DNA of 64,000 nucleotides from Dyella halodurans (GCF_026283925.1 NZ_JAPDPF010000008.1:62001-126000), one strand, 5' to 3'. Positions 44,261-53,017 are shown, counted from the first letter of the stretch. Numbers and translations: made by a program. The notes: generated by a model not told the origin, from the letters alone.

Positions 44261-46288
44261 TCAGTGCGCGCTTACCGGCTGCGCCGCACCCTTGGCAATG
44301 GCCTCGGTCATCAGGCTTTGCATGTCGCGGTCGGCCTTGGCGAACACCTCGCGCTGCTGTTTCTCCAACGCCTGCTGCTGGTGTTCGAGATCGGCTTGCT
44401 GGCGCTCGAGATCCGCCTGTTGTTGCGCGAAGGCTTGTTCCTCGCGCGGCTCCCGCTGCCTGTCGGCAAGCGCCTTGATCTGATTATCGAGTGCGCGCGT
44501 TTGCGCATCGAGCTGGCGCAGCGCCGTCGCGGGCACGGACGACTGCGCTTCCAGCGCGGCGCGTTGGGCTTCCAATACGCCACGTTGCGATTCGAGCTGG
44601 GCCTCGCGGGCGGCAAGTGCTCCCATGCGTGAGGCCATCGCGCCTTGCTGGCCCGCCAGGCGGCCCTGGGCACCGGCGAGGCGGCCTTGTTCCGTGGCCA
44701 GGCGACCCTGCATCCGGGCCATTTCCTTCATCGGTGCATAGACGTTCTGCGCGCGCCGGATATAGGTGTCGTCCCGAATCACATAAGCCTGCTGGTCACG
44801 ACGTATCCACAACATGGATTCGTTCGCCTTGCGCTCGCGCTTGGCCGCTTCGATATCGCCACTCGTACCGTTGACCATGATGCTGTCGGCATCACGATCA
44901 AACAGGGCGAAGCCGTTCCTGGAGCCGTTGTCGATATCGATATCGACATGACTGGCGTGCAGGCCATTCGTATCCGCGGGCGGCGTCGGGGGCGTGGGTG
45001 GCGTCGGCGGTGTTCTTGGGATCGGCGGCGTCAGCGGCACGGGTGGCGTCGGCGGCACCGGCGGCACCCTGCTTGTATGCGCATGGAGGTGCGTCTCCAT
45101 CACAGTGGCGCTCCCCGCCGTCGGGGCGGCACTCGCCGCCTTGGCAGGCTCGGCCTGGGTCACTTCGACGGCCTGTGGTGCGGGTTGGGCCGCGCTGGCG
45201 GCTGCTGCCGGTGCCGCGCTGCTGGCTTCGGAAGCCGCCCGGGTGACGCGATACGGCAGCACGCCCGCAGCAGCGACCAGGACGATCAGCAGCCAGCCGC
45301 GTGCGCTTGAGCTGGTGTCCTGGGCACTCTGCTGCAGCATGGTCAACCGCCTCTTCAAATTGTTGAAGGTGGGAGAGGCACCGGCGAGGCCGGCGTGCAG
45401 CGGATGAGCGACGCCGAGCCGCAACAACAGGCGGCCATAATCCTGCGGGGCGGCATCGTGCTGTTGCACCACCTGGGCATCGCACGCGGCTTCGCGATGC
45501 AGCGCGTACTCGCGCATGCCCCACGCCACCAGCGGGTGGAAGAAGAACAACCGATGCGCCATTGCCGGCACCCAGCCCATCCACAGATCGCCACGACGCA
45601 GGTGCGCCAGTTCATGCGCTAGCGCCAGCGCGGATTCCTCCGCGGAAAGGTTCTGATGCGCGGGCAGCAGCACGGTGGTGCGCCATAGTCCGGTGACCTG
45701 CGGCGATCCGATGACAGGCGACACGCGCAGCGAAGGGCATCGACGCAAGCCCATGGCCTTCGCTTGTCTTGCACACGCGGCCTGCAGGGCCGGATCGTTC
45801 ATCGGCAGCGAGCTGCGCATCACGGCGCGGGCTTCCAGCCATTGGCGCCAGGCCAACAACGCCTGCACCAGCACGCCAGCCAGCCACAGCACGAACAGCG
45901 CGAGCTTCCAGTTCACCGGCGTCGATCCGGCCTCCGGCGCGGTCGCTACGACGGCCGTGTCAGCCGCCTGCGTCGAGGTGGCATCGGCGACTCGGCCGAC
46001 GGTGGTGAAGTGATGTTCCAGGGGGGCGCTGGGCGCGACCACGACCGGCGCTTCCGCAACGGTGGCGGGAGCAGGGGACAGCAGGCGCAGTTGCAGCGGC
46101 GACGCCACGACCAGCCCAAGCAGCAATTGCACGCCAAGCAGCCACCACAACAGGCTACGCGTCGAAGCCGGCAGTCGCGGCATGTAGCGGCCAGCCAGCC
46201 AGATGCCACCGGCGAGCAGGGCTGCCTGCAGGGACGTCCAGGCGAGACGGTCGACGACGACGTCGGCGAATGAGGTGAGGGCGCTCAT
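44261..46288 (-). CDS. BlaR1-like M56 metallopeptidase with coiled-coil tail
   Basis: A 675-residue membrane protein. The N-terminal half has about four membrane segments and the zinc motif HELAH (His225, Glu226, His229), with Glu266 and Asp270 in HREAACDAQ completing the M56 gluzincin site. After a membrane segment near 330 comes a Pro-rich stretch with repeated T-P-P units (about 415-445) and then a long Gln/Glu/Arg-rich coiled coil with repeats such as EQGRLAGAQGRLAGQQG. There is no penicillin-binding sensor domain. The gene starts 1 base after the BlaI-type repressor stop, so it probably cleaves that repressor on an unknown signal. Confidence 0.9.
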   Translation of the reverse strand: MSALTSFADVVVDRLAWTSLQAALLAGGIWLAGRYMPRLPASTRSLLWWLLGVQLLLGLVVASPLQLRLLSPAPATVAEAPVVVAPSAPLEHHFTTVGRVADATSTQAADTAVVATAPEAGSTPVNWKLALFVLWLAGVLVQALLAWRQWLEARAVMRSSLPMNDPALQAACARQAKAMGLRRCPSLRVSPVIGSPQVTGLWRTTVLLPAHQNLSAEESALALAHELAHLRRGDLWMGWVPAMAHRLFFFHPLVAWGMREYALHREAACDAQVVQQHDAAPQDYGRLLLRLGVAHPLHAGLAGASPTFNNLKRRLTMLQQSAQDTSSSARGWLLIVLVAAAGVLPYRVTRAASEASSAAPAAAASAAQPAPQAVEVTQAEPAKAASAAPTAGSATVMETHLHAHTSRVPPVPPTPPVPLTPPIPRTPPTPPTPPTPPADTNGLHASHVDIDIDNGSRNGFALFDRDADSIMVNGTSGDIEAAKRERKANESMLWIRRDQQAYVIRDDTYIRRAQNVYAPMKEMARMQGRLATEQGRLAGAQGRLAGQQGAMASRMGALAAREAQLESQRGVLEAQRAALEAQSSVPATALRQLDAQTRALDNQIKALADRQREPREEQAFAQQQADLERQQADLEHQQQALEKQQREVFAKADRDMQSLMTEAIAKGAAQPVSAH

Positions 46289-46289
46289 C

Positions 46290-46676
46290 TCAGGTCTCCT
46301 TGCGGCGCGACTGCAGCTGGCTCACCAGCGCTTCCAGCTCGGCGAGTTCCTTGTCGCTGACCTCGGCGCGCTCGGACATCCACGCGACGAACGGCGATAC
46401 CGAGCCGCTGAGCGTCTTCTCCACGAACTGCCCCACGGCCGATCGCATCACTTCGCCCGGCCCGGTGGACGGGCTGTAGCGATACACGCCATCGACCTGC
46501 CGACGGCGCAGAAACGACTTGCTGCGCAGGCGATCCATCATGGTCAGCACGGTGGAGCGGGCCAGCCCGCGTGGTTCGCCAAAACCGGTGGCGACTTCGC
46601 CGACCGAGGCGTTGTTGTGATCGGCGATGTATTGCAGCAGCGCCAGTTCCTGGTCGCCGATGGATGGCTTGGCCAC
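46290..46676 (-). CDS. BlaI/MecI/CopY-family repressor
   Basis: A 128-residue winged-helix repressor. GTG 46676 is the better start: AGGA lies 8 bases before it, and the longer reading from GTG 46718 would translate one of the operators. Motifs: GDQELALLQYIADH, ASVGEVATGFGEPRGLARSTVLTMMDRLRSKSFLRRRQVDGVYRY (recognition helix and wing), and a C-terminal dimer region with the VEKTLSGSVSPFVAWM segment where M56 proteases cut family members. Two operators lie immediately upstream. Confidence 0.92.
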   Translation of the reverse strand: MAKPSIGDQELALLQYIADHNNASVGEVATGFGEPRGLARSTVLTMMDRLRSKSFLRRRQVDGVYRYSPSTGPGEVMRSAVGQFVEKTLSGSVSPFVAWMSERAEVSDKELAELEALVSQLQSRRKET

Positions 46677-46690
46677 TTCGCGATTCCTTT

Positions 46691-46708
46691 TGACTACATC
46701 TGTAGTCA
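46691..46708. promoter_or_regulatory. BlaI-type operator 1
   Basis: TGACTACATCTGTAGTCA is a perfect 8-bp inverted repeat around a 2-base centre and contains the BlaI/MecI consensus TACA-NN-TGTA. It lies 15-32 bases upstream of the repressor GTG, so the pair autoregulates. Confidence 0.85.
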
Positions 46709-46718
46709 AGCTAATCAC

Positions 46719-46736
46719 TGACTACAGGTGTAGTCA
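46719..46736. promoter_or_regulatory. BlaI-type operator 2
   Basis: TGACTACAGGTGTAGTCA has the same half-sites as operator 1, centred 28 bases away (just under three helical turns). This suggests two dimers binding on nearly the same DNA face. Confidence 0.85.
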
Positions 46737-47080
46737 ATAGGTCGATGGGCAGGCCAGGTATCGGTAACATCCTTGTTGCGTCGCACAAAAAACGGAGTAG
46801 AGTTCGCGCCGTCCTCATCCAGCGGCGCGCATTGGAGTGCGCTTATATGAAGGCCACAAGTACCTCAAGGCGGATCGAAAGTCGGCTCGTCATCCCAGGC
46901 GGCCACAGGTTGTCAGATCCGCTGATCCTACGCGCGGCGTCCCGCAGCTGACGGGCTAGCGCTCCCAATCATTCTCTGGCGGTGAACTCCACCAGCGTGT
47001 CACTCGCGCTGACGGGTGGCGCATGCCGGATGGACATCCAGATCGGCGCTCTTCGCCGAGTTCAACCCAAGGGGAAATCC
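46737..47080. other. Gap between BlaI operators and membrane protein gene
   Basis: About 340 bases. It probably includes promoters for the two divergent units. The short plus-strand frame at 46745-46951 is not convincing. No further hairpin or repeat was seen. Confidence 0.5.
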
Positions 47081-47278
47081 ATGAAGACCTTCGTCAATTG
47101 GCTGGCGCATCGGTGGTGGCCGTTCGTCGTCTGCCTGCTGGTCTATGTCGCGGTGATCGGCCCGGAACTGATTTCTGCCGCGCGCACGTCGGCCGTGCTC
47201 GTCGGTATCGGTCTGCTGGTGGTGTTGGTGGCGTGGGGCTATGTGGTCCTGCGCCAGGTTATCTCTCACAAGGAATGA
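47081..47278 (+). CDS. Small two-segment membrane protein
   Basis: A 65-residue protein starting at ATG 47081 with AAGGGGAA 5 bases upstream. It has two membrane helices (WWPFVVCLLVYVAVIGPELI and SAVLVGIGLLVVLVAWGYVVL) and a short basic tail. It ends 7 bases before the SPFH lipoprotein gene, so the two are an operon and the small protein may be a membrane partner of it. No family is recognised. Confidence 0.7.
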   Translation: MKTFVNWLAHRWWPFVVCLLVYVAVIGPELISAARTSAVLVGIGLLVVLVAWGYVVLRQVISHKE

Positions 47279-47285
47279 TCAAGTC

Positions 47286-48155
47286 ATGAAACGCGTAGTC
47301 ACCGTGTTGTTATCGCTTTCGATGTTCTTGCTGGCCGCCTGTTCCAAGGTGCCTGCAGGCAATGTCGGCGTGAAATTCCAGATGTATGGCGACGACAAGG
47401 GCTCGTTGCACGAACTGCCCCCGGGCCGCTACTGGGTGGGTTGGGGCTATGAGATGTACACCTTCCCCACCTTCACCCAGACGTATACGTTCACCCGCTC
47501 CACCTCCGAAGGGCGCCCGGTCGACGAGTCGATCAGCTTCCAGACCTCGCAGGGCCTGACCGTGAATGCCGACTTGGGCATCACCTATCACATCGATCCC
47601 TCCAAGGTGACGTTGATCTTCCAGAAGTACCGCAAGGGCATCGATGAAATCACCGACGTCTACCTGCGCAACATGATCCGCGACGCGCTGGTGAAGGACG
47701 CCTCCAGTCTCGACATCGAATCGGTCTACGGCAAGGGCAAGGCCAGCCTGATCGAAGCCGTGCAGAAGGACGTCGCCGACGAAGTGGGGCCGGTCGGCAT
47801 CACCGTGGAGAAAATCTACTGGATCGGCGAACTGCGCCTGCCGGAGAACGTGGTCCAGTCGATCAACGCCAAGATCCAGGCCACGCAAATGGCCGAGCAA
47901 CGCCAGAACGAGGTGGCCCAGGCCCAGGCCGAGGCGCAGAAGGTGGAAGCCGAAGCGCAGGGCAACGCGCAGGCCCAGCTCACCATCGCGGAGGCGGAGG
48001 CCAAGGCCATTTCGCTCAAAGGCGAGGCGCTGCGCCAGAACCCGAACGTGGTGCAGATGTCGGCCATCGAGAAATGGGATGGCCACCTGCCTACCTATAA
48101 CGGCGGTGGCGCCTTGCCCTTCGTGAATCTGGGCGGCCAGGTGCCGCCCAAGTAA
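47286..48155 (+). CDS. SPFH/prohibitin-like lipoprotein
   Basis: A 289-residue protein. The signal peptide ends in LLAAC (Cys19), so it is a lipoprotein facing the periplasm. Residues 24-185 form an SPFH (band 7) domain: [12 protein letters not shown], then [27 protein letters not shown], and [27 protein letters not shown]. An Ala/Glu/Gln-rich coiled coil (about 195-255) follows, as in prohibitins and HflK/C. Most bacterial SPFH proteins are anchored by a membrane helix, so lipid anchoring is unusual. Confidence 0.88.
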   Translation: MKRVVTVLLSLSMFLLAACSKVPAGNVGVKFQMYGDDKGSLHELPPGRYWVGWGYEMYTFPTFTQTYTFTRSTSEGRPVDESISFQTSQGLTVNADLGITYHIDPSKVTLIFQKYRKGIDEITDVYLRNMIRDALVKDASSLDIESVYGKGKASLIEAVQKDVADEVGPVGITVEKIYWIGELRLPENVVQSINAKIQATQMAEQRQNEVAQAQAEAQKVEAEAQGNAQAQLTIAEAEAKAISLKGEALRQNPNVVQMSAIEKWDGHLPTYNGGGALPFVNLGGQVPPK

Positions 48156-48336
48156 GCCAGCATGGGTCGGGCGGGCAGGGGCCTGGCCTCGCCCGCTCCT
48201 CATGCAAGGGGCGCGCTGCGCCTGCGGTGTGGTGCCGCGATCACAGGGCGATTTCGCCGCGCTTGATGCAGGTCATCCCACGGGCGCCGCCGATGCCCGC
48301 CAATGGGCCGGACTAACGCACAATGGAGAGTGCACC

Positions 48337-48810
48337 GTGACCTATATGGCTTGGCAGGACGATCTCAACACCGGCATCAAGGTGATCGATAATCAGCACT
48401 GGCGCATCGTGGAGATGATCAATCATCTGCATGACGCCATGGAGCACCGTGAACGACAGGAAGTCAGCGACATCCTCGACGAGCTGGTGGATTACACGCT
48501 GTCGCACTTCACCTTCGAAGAGTCGCTCATGGAGGACGCGGGCTACGAGTTTTGCCGGGCGCACAAGCGCGTGCACGAAGTCTTCGTCAAGCGCGTCTCC
48601 GAATACCGCCTGCGCTTTCGTGCCGGCGAGGATATTTCGAAGGAACTGCTGCACACGCTGTCCCATTGGCTGTTCAACCATATCCGCAACGATGACAAGG
48701 CCATCGTCGATTCGGTGCGGCGCCATATGCACGACGTGGGCGGCGAACCTCACCAAGGCGGCTGGCTAGCGAACGCGCTAAGGCGGTTCTTTGGCGGTAC
48801 GCGCCACTGA
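48337..48810 (+). CDS. Bacteriohaemerythrin
   Basis: A 157-residue protein starting at GTG 48337 with GGAGAG 6 bases upstream. The diiron-binding four-helix bundle is clear: [18 protein letters not shown], then [30 protein letters not shown], and [14 protein letters not shown]. It binds or senses oxygen. The C-terminal tail ([13 protein letters not shown]) is extra. It is convergent with nrdB. Confidence 0.92.
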   Translation: MTYMAWQDDLNTGIKVIDNQHWRIVEMINHLHDAMEHRERQEVSDILDELVDYTLSHFTFEESLMEDAGYEFCRAHKRVHEVFVKRVSEYRLRFRAGEDISKELLHTLSHWLFNHIRNDDKAIVDSVRRHMHDVGGEPHQGGWLANALRRFFGGTRH

Positions 48811-48841
48811 GGCAGCCTGTCTGCCTCAGTGCCGCTTGGCA

Positions 48842-49867
48842 TCAGAACGCCATGTCGAACGACACTTCGCCCTGTACACCGACCTGATAGGCAGAAACGC
48901 GACGTTCAAAGAAGTTGGTGACCTCCTGCACGTCCTGCAGGTCCATGAAGTCGAACGGGTTCCTTGCACCGTACTTCTTCGGCAAGTCGAGCTGGGTCAG
49001 GCGCTGGTCGGCGCAATACTCGAGGTACTGGCGCATCTCCTTCGCCGACAGGCCGGCCACGCCGCCGGACAGCACATCCTCGGCAAACTGCGTCTCGCAA
49101 GCGATCGCCTCCTCCAGCATCTCTTCGATCTGGCTGCGCATCGCATCGTCGAACAGCTCCGGCTCCTCCGATCGCACGGTGCGTACCACGTCGAAGGCGA
49201 AAGCCATATGGCAGCTTTCGTCGCGAAACACCCAGTTGGTACCGGAGGCCAGGCCGTGCAGCAGGCCGCGCGAGCGCAGGAAGTAAACGTAGGCAAACGC
49301 AGCGAAGAAGAACAGTCCTTCGATGCAGGCGGCGAAACAGATCAGATTGAGAAGGAACTGGCGGCGATGCTCGCGCGTTTCGAGTCGATGCAGGTTTTGC
49401 ACCGAATCGATCCACTTGAAGCAGAACTCGCCTTTCTGGCGGATCGAAGGAATGGTCTCGATCGCATGGAACGCCTTGTTGCGCTCGGCCGGATCGGGAA
49501 TATAGGTATCGAGCAGGGTAAGGTAGAACTGCACATGCAGCGCTTCTTCGTACAGCTGGCGCGAAAGATACATGCGCGCTTCCGGTGCATTGATGTGCTG
49601 GTACAGGTTGAGGACGAGGTTGTTCGCCACGATGGTGTCGCCGGTGGCGAAAAACGCCACCAGGCGATGGATCAGATGCCGATCCGCCTCGGACATCTTG
49701 GACTTCAGGTCGGTCACGTCGAGCGAGAAATCCACTTCCTCCACCGTCCAGGTGTTCTTGATCGCATTGCGATACATCTCGTAGAACTCGGGATAGCGCA
49801 TGGGGCGCAGTGTGAGTTCGAAGCCGGGGTCGAGGATGTGGTGGTTGCGGTCGGACTGGACGGACAT
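48842..49867 (-). CDS. nrdB: Class I ribonucleotide reductase, beta subunit
   Basis: A 341-residue diiron protein that generates the tyrosyl radical for NrdA. Ligands and radical site are visible: Asp77 in ATGDTIV, Glu108 and His111 in YEEALHVQFY with Tyr115 four residues after the His (the radical position), a further Glu in ACIEGLFFF, and Glu/His in FRDESCHMAF. Tyr is present, so this is not the Phe-containing class Ic type. The end SFDMAF is the NrdA-docking tail. It follows nrdA on the same strand but is separated by a repeat-flanked gene. Confidence 0.95.
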   Translation of the reverse strand: MSVQSDRNHHILDPGFELTLRPMRYPEFYEMYRNAIKNTWTVEEVDFSLDVTDLKSKMSEADRHLIHRLVAFFATGDTIVANNLVLNLYQHINAPEARMYLSRQLYEEALHVQFYLTLLDTYIPDPAERNKAFHAIETIPSIRQKGEFCFKWIDSVQNLHRLETREHRRQFLLNLICFAACIEGLFFFAAFAYVYFLRSRGLLHGLASGTNWVFRDESCHMAFAFDVVRTVRSEEPELFDDAMRSQIEEMLEEAIACETQFAEDVLSGGVAGLSAKEMRQYLEYCADQRLTQLDLPKKYGARNPFDFMDLQDVQEVTNFFERRVSAYQVGVQGEVSFDMAF

Positions 49868-49921
49868 AGGTTTCTTCCTGTTGTGTCGCGCCCCTGAGTC
49901 CGGCGCTGTTGTTCTTTAGCT

Positions 49922-50017
49922 CGTCATTTCCGCGAAAGCGGGAATCCAGCGACTTCCCTCACGCCGCCACGTTGCGTCGGAGAAAGGCACTGGATCCCCG
50001 CTTTCGCGGGGATGACG
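49922..50017. repeat. REP-like paired palindrome, left of GIY-YIG gene
   Basis: Arm 49922-49949 (CGTCATTTCCGCGAAAGCGG and on) and inverted arm 49990-50017 (ending CGGGGATGACG) enclose 40 bases. It is one of two copies bracketing the GIY-YIG gene. Confidence 0.87.
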
Positions 50018-50075
50018 GTCGAATTGGGTTGGTGGCAACGGCAAGCTCGGGCGGAGCCAAATCGGATCCGTTTCC

Positions 50076-50372
50076 GTGCTTGAACGCCAACCTTGCGTCT
50101 ACCTTCTTGCCAGCGGCCGAAATGGCACCCTGTACACAGGTGTCACGTCCAACTTGCCCGCCCGCATCTGGCAGCACCGGCACGGTGTCGTGGAAGGTTT
50201 CACCCATCGTTATCACGTCCATCGGCTGGTCTCGTACGAATTGCACGAAACCATGGAGTCGGCCATCCGCCGCGAGAAAGCCATCAAGAAATGGATGCGC
50301 GCCTGGAAAACTGACCTCATCGAAACGTGCAATCCCCATTGGCGCGATCTCTACCCCGAAATCTGCTCTTGA
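50076..50372 (+). CDS. GIY-YIG nuclease-domain protein (YhbQ-like)
   Basis: A 98-residue single-domain protein starting at GTG. The GIY and YIG elements appear as C-V-Y and L-Y-T-G (CVYLLASGRNGTLYTGVTSNL), followed by the catalytic Arg in ARIWQHRHG and the Glu in ELHETMESAIRREKAIKKW. It ends WKTDLIETCNPHWRDLYPE, typical of the small UPF0213-like group. It lies opposite to nrdA and nrdB, between them. REP-like palindrome pairs stand on both sides (49922-50017 and 50419-50501). It may act on repeat DNA, but this is inference. Confidence 0.88.
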   Translation: MLERQPCVYLLASGRNGTLYTGVTSNLPARIWQHRHGVVEGFTHRYHVHRLVSYELHETMESAIRREKAIKKWMRAWKTDLIETCNPHWRDLYPEICS

Positions 50373-50415
50373 ACGTCCTCCCAGTGACCGTCCTCCCAGT
50401 GACCGTCCTTCCCAT
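50371..50415. repeat. Three 15-bp tandem units next to REP element
   Basis: Units at 50371-50385, 50386-50400 and 50401-50415 of the type GACCGTCCTCCCAGT. Each echoes the outer end of the REP arm (CGTCATCCC) that follows at 50419. The first unit contains the GIY-YIG gene stop region. Confidence 0.75.
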
Positions 50416-50418
50416 GAA

Positions 50419-50501
50419 CGTCATCCCCGCGGAGGCGGGGATCCAGCTTTCTAAGCTTCTGGCAGGAGAGGCACTGGATCCCCGCCTTCGCGGGGATGAT
50501 G
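50419..50501. repeat. REP-like paired palindrome, right of GIY-YIG gene
   Basis: Arm 50419-50446 (CGTCATCCCCGCGGAGGCGG and on) and inverted arm 50474-50501 enclose 27 bases. It ends 2 bases before the nrdA stop codon, so it lies in the nrdA 3' untranslated region. Confidence 0.87.
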
Positions 50502-50503
50502 GG

Positions 50504-53017
50504 TCATTGGCACGCCTCGCAGTACTCCGGATTCTCCAGCGAACAGAACACCGCAGCCGTCGCCTCCTCCTGCTCCACCACCGGCACCACCTTCGCCGCC
50601 GCAGCCGTCGCCACCGTGGTCTTGGCAATCTTGGTGGCCGGACGCGAGCGCAAGTAATACGTGGTCTTGATGCCGGCCTTCCAGGCGTACATATACATGG
50701 AGCTGAGCTGCCCGATGTTCGGGTTTTCCATGAACAAATTCAGCGACTGGCTCTGGTCGATATAGGCGCCACGCGCCGCACCCAGATCGATCAGCGCCTT
50801 CTGCGGCAGCTCCCACACCGTGCGATAGATGCTGCGCAGGCGTTCCGGGATCGCCGTGATGCCCTGGATCGAACCTTCGGCCAGCTTGATGGCGTCGCGT
50901 ACTTCGCCGGTCCACAGGCCCAGCGTCTTCAGTTCCTCGACCAGGTAGCGGTTCACCACCAGGAAGTCACCGGACAGCGTTTCGCGCTTGAACAGGTTGC
51001 TCACCTGCGGCTCGATGCACTCGTAGCAACCGGCGATCGACGCGATCGTGGCGGTGGGCGCAATCGCGATCAGTAGCGAGTTGCGCAGGCCCTTGGCCTT
51101 GATCGCCTCGCGCAAGGCGTCCCAGCGAGCGCGGTCGTGCGGCTGCGCATTGCTCCAATAGTCGAATTGCAGTTCGCCATTGGCCGCGCGGCTTTCGGCA
51201 AAGCCAGGATGGGCGCCTTGCTGCGCAGCCAGTTCATTCGACTGCGACAGCGCATGGAAATAGATTTCTTCGGCGATGCGCGTGGACAAGGCCAGCGCCT
51301 CGGCGGAGTCGAACGGCAGGCGCAGCTTGAAGAACACGTCCTGCATGCCCATCACACCCAGGCCGACCGGACGCCACTTGCTGTTGGCGGTCATCGCGGT
51401 GGCGATGGGATAGAAGTTCAGATCGATCACGCGATCCAGCTGGCGCACGGCGGTGCGTACGGTGCTGGCAAGCTTGTCGAAATCGAACACCCCATCGACG
51501 ACATGGCGCGCTAGGTTCACCGAACCCAGGTTGCACACGGCGGTTTCCTCTGCCGAGGTCACTTCCAGGATCTCGGTGCAGAGGTTGGACAGGTGGATGA
51601 CATTCTCTGGGCGCGCCGTCTGGTTGCTGGTGGCGTTGCTGCGGTCCTTGAAGGTGATCCAGCCATTGCCGGTCTGCGCCAGCGTGCGCAGCATGCGTGC
51701 ATACAGCTCGCGCGCCTTCACCTTCTTCGCGGCCAGGCCGTTGGCTTCGGCTTCGCGGTAGGCCTGTTCGAAGCGCTCGCCCCAGCTGTCGACAAAGTGC
51801 GGCACGATCTTGGGATCGAACAGCGACCAGTCGCCATCACTCTCCACCCGGCGCATGAATTCGTCGGGAATCCAGTTGGCGAGGTTGAGGTTGTGCGTGC
51901 GGCGCGCCTCGTCACCGGTGTTGTCGCGCAGCTCGAGGAATTCCTCGACGTCGGCATGCCACGGTTCCAGGTAGACGCAGGCCGCGCCCTTGCGCTTGCC
52001 GCCTTGATTGACCGCGGCCACCGAGGCATCCAGCGTCTTCAGCCACGGCGTCAGGCCGTTGGAATGGCCATTCGTGCCCTTGATCAGCGAGCCGCGCGAA
52101 CGCACCCGCGAATACGCGAGGCCGATGCCGCCGGCGAACTTGCTGAGCTTGGCCACGTCGGCGTATTTGTCGTAGATCGACTCCAGCGAGTCGGCCGGCG
52201 AGTCGAGCAGGAAGCACGAGCTCAACTGCTCATGCGCGGTGCCGGCATTGAACAGGGTGGGCGAGCTGGCGATGTATTCCAGCGACGACAGCAGGCGATA
52301 CAGCTCCAGGGTTTCACCGATCTCGTTGCCGCCCAGCGCGCAGGCGATGCGCATGAAGAAGTACTGCGGCGTTTCGATCACCTTGCGCAGCTGCGGGTGG
52401 CGCAACAGGTAGCGGTCGTACACCGTGCGCAGGCCGAAGTATTCGAAGCGACGCGAGGCGAGCGGATCGATCGCGTCGTTGAGCTTGCGCGCATTGGTGG
52501 AGACGAAATCGCGCAGGCGCGCATTGAGAATGCCAAGCTCGGCGCCGCGAGCGATGGACTGGGAGAAGCTCTGGATTTCCTGGCCGCTCACTTCCTTGTC
52601 GACATAGGCGCTGAGCAGGCGCGCGGCCAGCTGGCCGTATTCGGGTTCTTCGGCGGTGAGCGCGGCAGCGGTGCGGATCGACAGTTCGTCCAGCTCGCGC
52701 GTGGTGGCACCGTCGTAGAGGCCGCCGATGGTCTTCAGCGCCACGCGCAGCGGGTCGACGCCATGCAGGCCTTCGCCGCTGCGGGTCACCGCGCGCACGA
52801 TCTTGTTGACGTCGACAATCTCCTGGCCGCCGTTGCGCTTGGTGACGCGCATCTGGCCAGGATTGTGTGGAGGAGTCAGGGCAAACGGCGCGTCGCCACC
52901 CGTTTGGGCAGGCGTGACGGGCTGTGAAGCCTCGGCCACGACGGCGTCAGCAGGGAAAACGGCGGCGTCCGCGCGGTCGTCAGTACGCTCGCGCGAGGTG
53001 GTATCGATAGGTTGCAT
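50504..53017 (-). CDS. nrdA: Class I ribonucleotide reductase, alpha subunit
   Basis: An 837-residue catalytic subunit that reduces ribonucleotides to deoxyribonucleotides. It has an N-terminal extension, then the ATP-cone (MRVTKRNGGQEIVDVNKIVRAV). Active-site cysteines appear in QLSSCFLLDS, SNLCTEILE and AVCNLGSVNL, matching C225, C439 and C462 of E. coli. The C-terminal redox pair is in CSLENPEYCEACQ. A Lys/Ala-rich linker precedes that tail. A cobalamin riboswitch lies about 160 bases upstream of the start, so expression should fall when B12 is abundant. Confidence 0.95.
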   Translation of the reverse strand: MQPIDTTSRERTDDRADAAVFPADAVVAEASQPVTPAQTGGDAPFALTPPHNPGQMRVTKRNGGQEIVDVNKIVRAVTRSGEGLHGVDPLRVALKTIGGLYDGATTRELDELSIRTAAALTAEEPEYGQLAARLLSAYVDKEVSGQEIQSFSQSIARGAELGILNARLRDFVSTNARKLNDAIDPLASRRFEYFGLRTVYDRYLLRHPQLRKVIETPQYFFMRIACALGGNEIGETLELYRLLSSLEYIASSPTLFNAGTAHEQLSSCFLLDSPADSLESIYDKYADVAKLSKFAGGIGLAYSRVRSRGSLIKGTNGHSNGLTPWLKTLDASVAAVNQGGKRKGAACVYLEPWHADVEEFLELRDNTGDEARRTHNLNLANWIPDEFMRRVESDGDWSLFDPKIVPHFVDSWGERFEQAYREAEANGLAAKKVKARELYARMLRTLAQTGNGWITFKDRSNATSNQTARPENVIHLSNLCTEILEVTSAEETAVCNLGSVNLARHVVDGVFDFDKLASTVRTAVRQLDRVIDLNFYPIATAMTANSKWRPVGLGVMGMQDVFFKLRLPFDSAEALALSTRIAEEIYFHALSQSNELAAQQGAHPGFAESRAANGELQFDYWSNAQPHDRARWDALREAIKAKGLRNSLLIAIAPTATIASIAGCYECIEPQVSNLFKRETLSGDFLVVNRYLVEELKTLGLWTGEVRDAIKLAEGSIQGITAIPERLRSIYRTVWELPQKALIDLGAARGAYIDQSQSLNLFMENPNIGQLSSMYMYAWKAGIKTTYYLRSRPATKIAKTTVATAAAAKVVPVVEQEEATAAVFCSLENPEYCEACQ

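Noticed and set aside
48842-49867. NrdB as a class Ic (radical-Tyr-less) reductase subunit
   Set aside because: The E-x-x-H-x-x-x-Y spacing places Tyr115 at the radical position, so it is a tyrosyl-radical type.
50371-50501. Tandem units and palindromes as a possible CRISPR array
   Set aside because: Units are only 15 bases, directly adjacent and without spacers, and no cas genes are present; they are part of the REP-like family.
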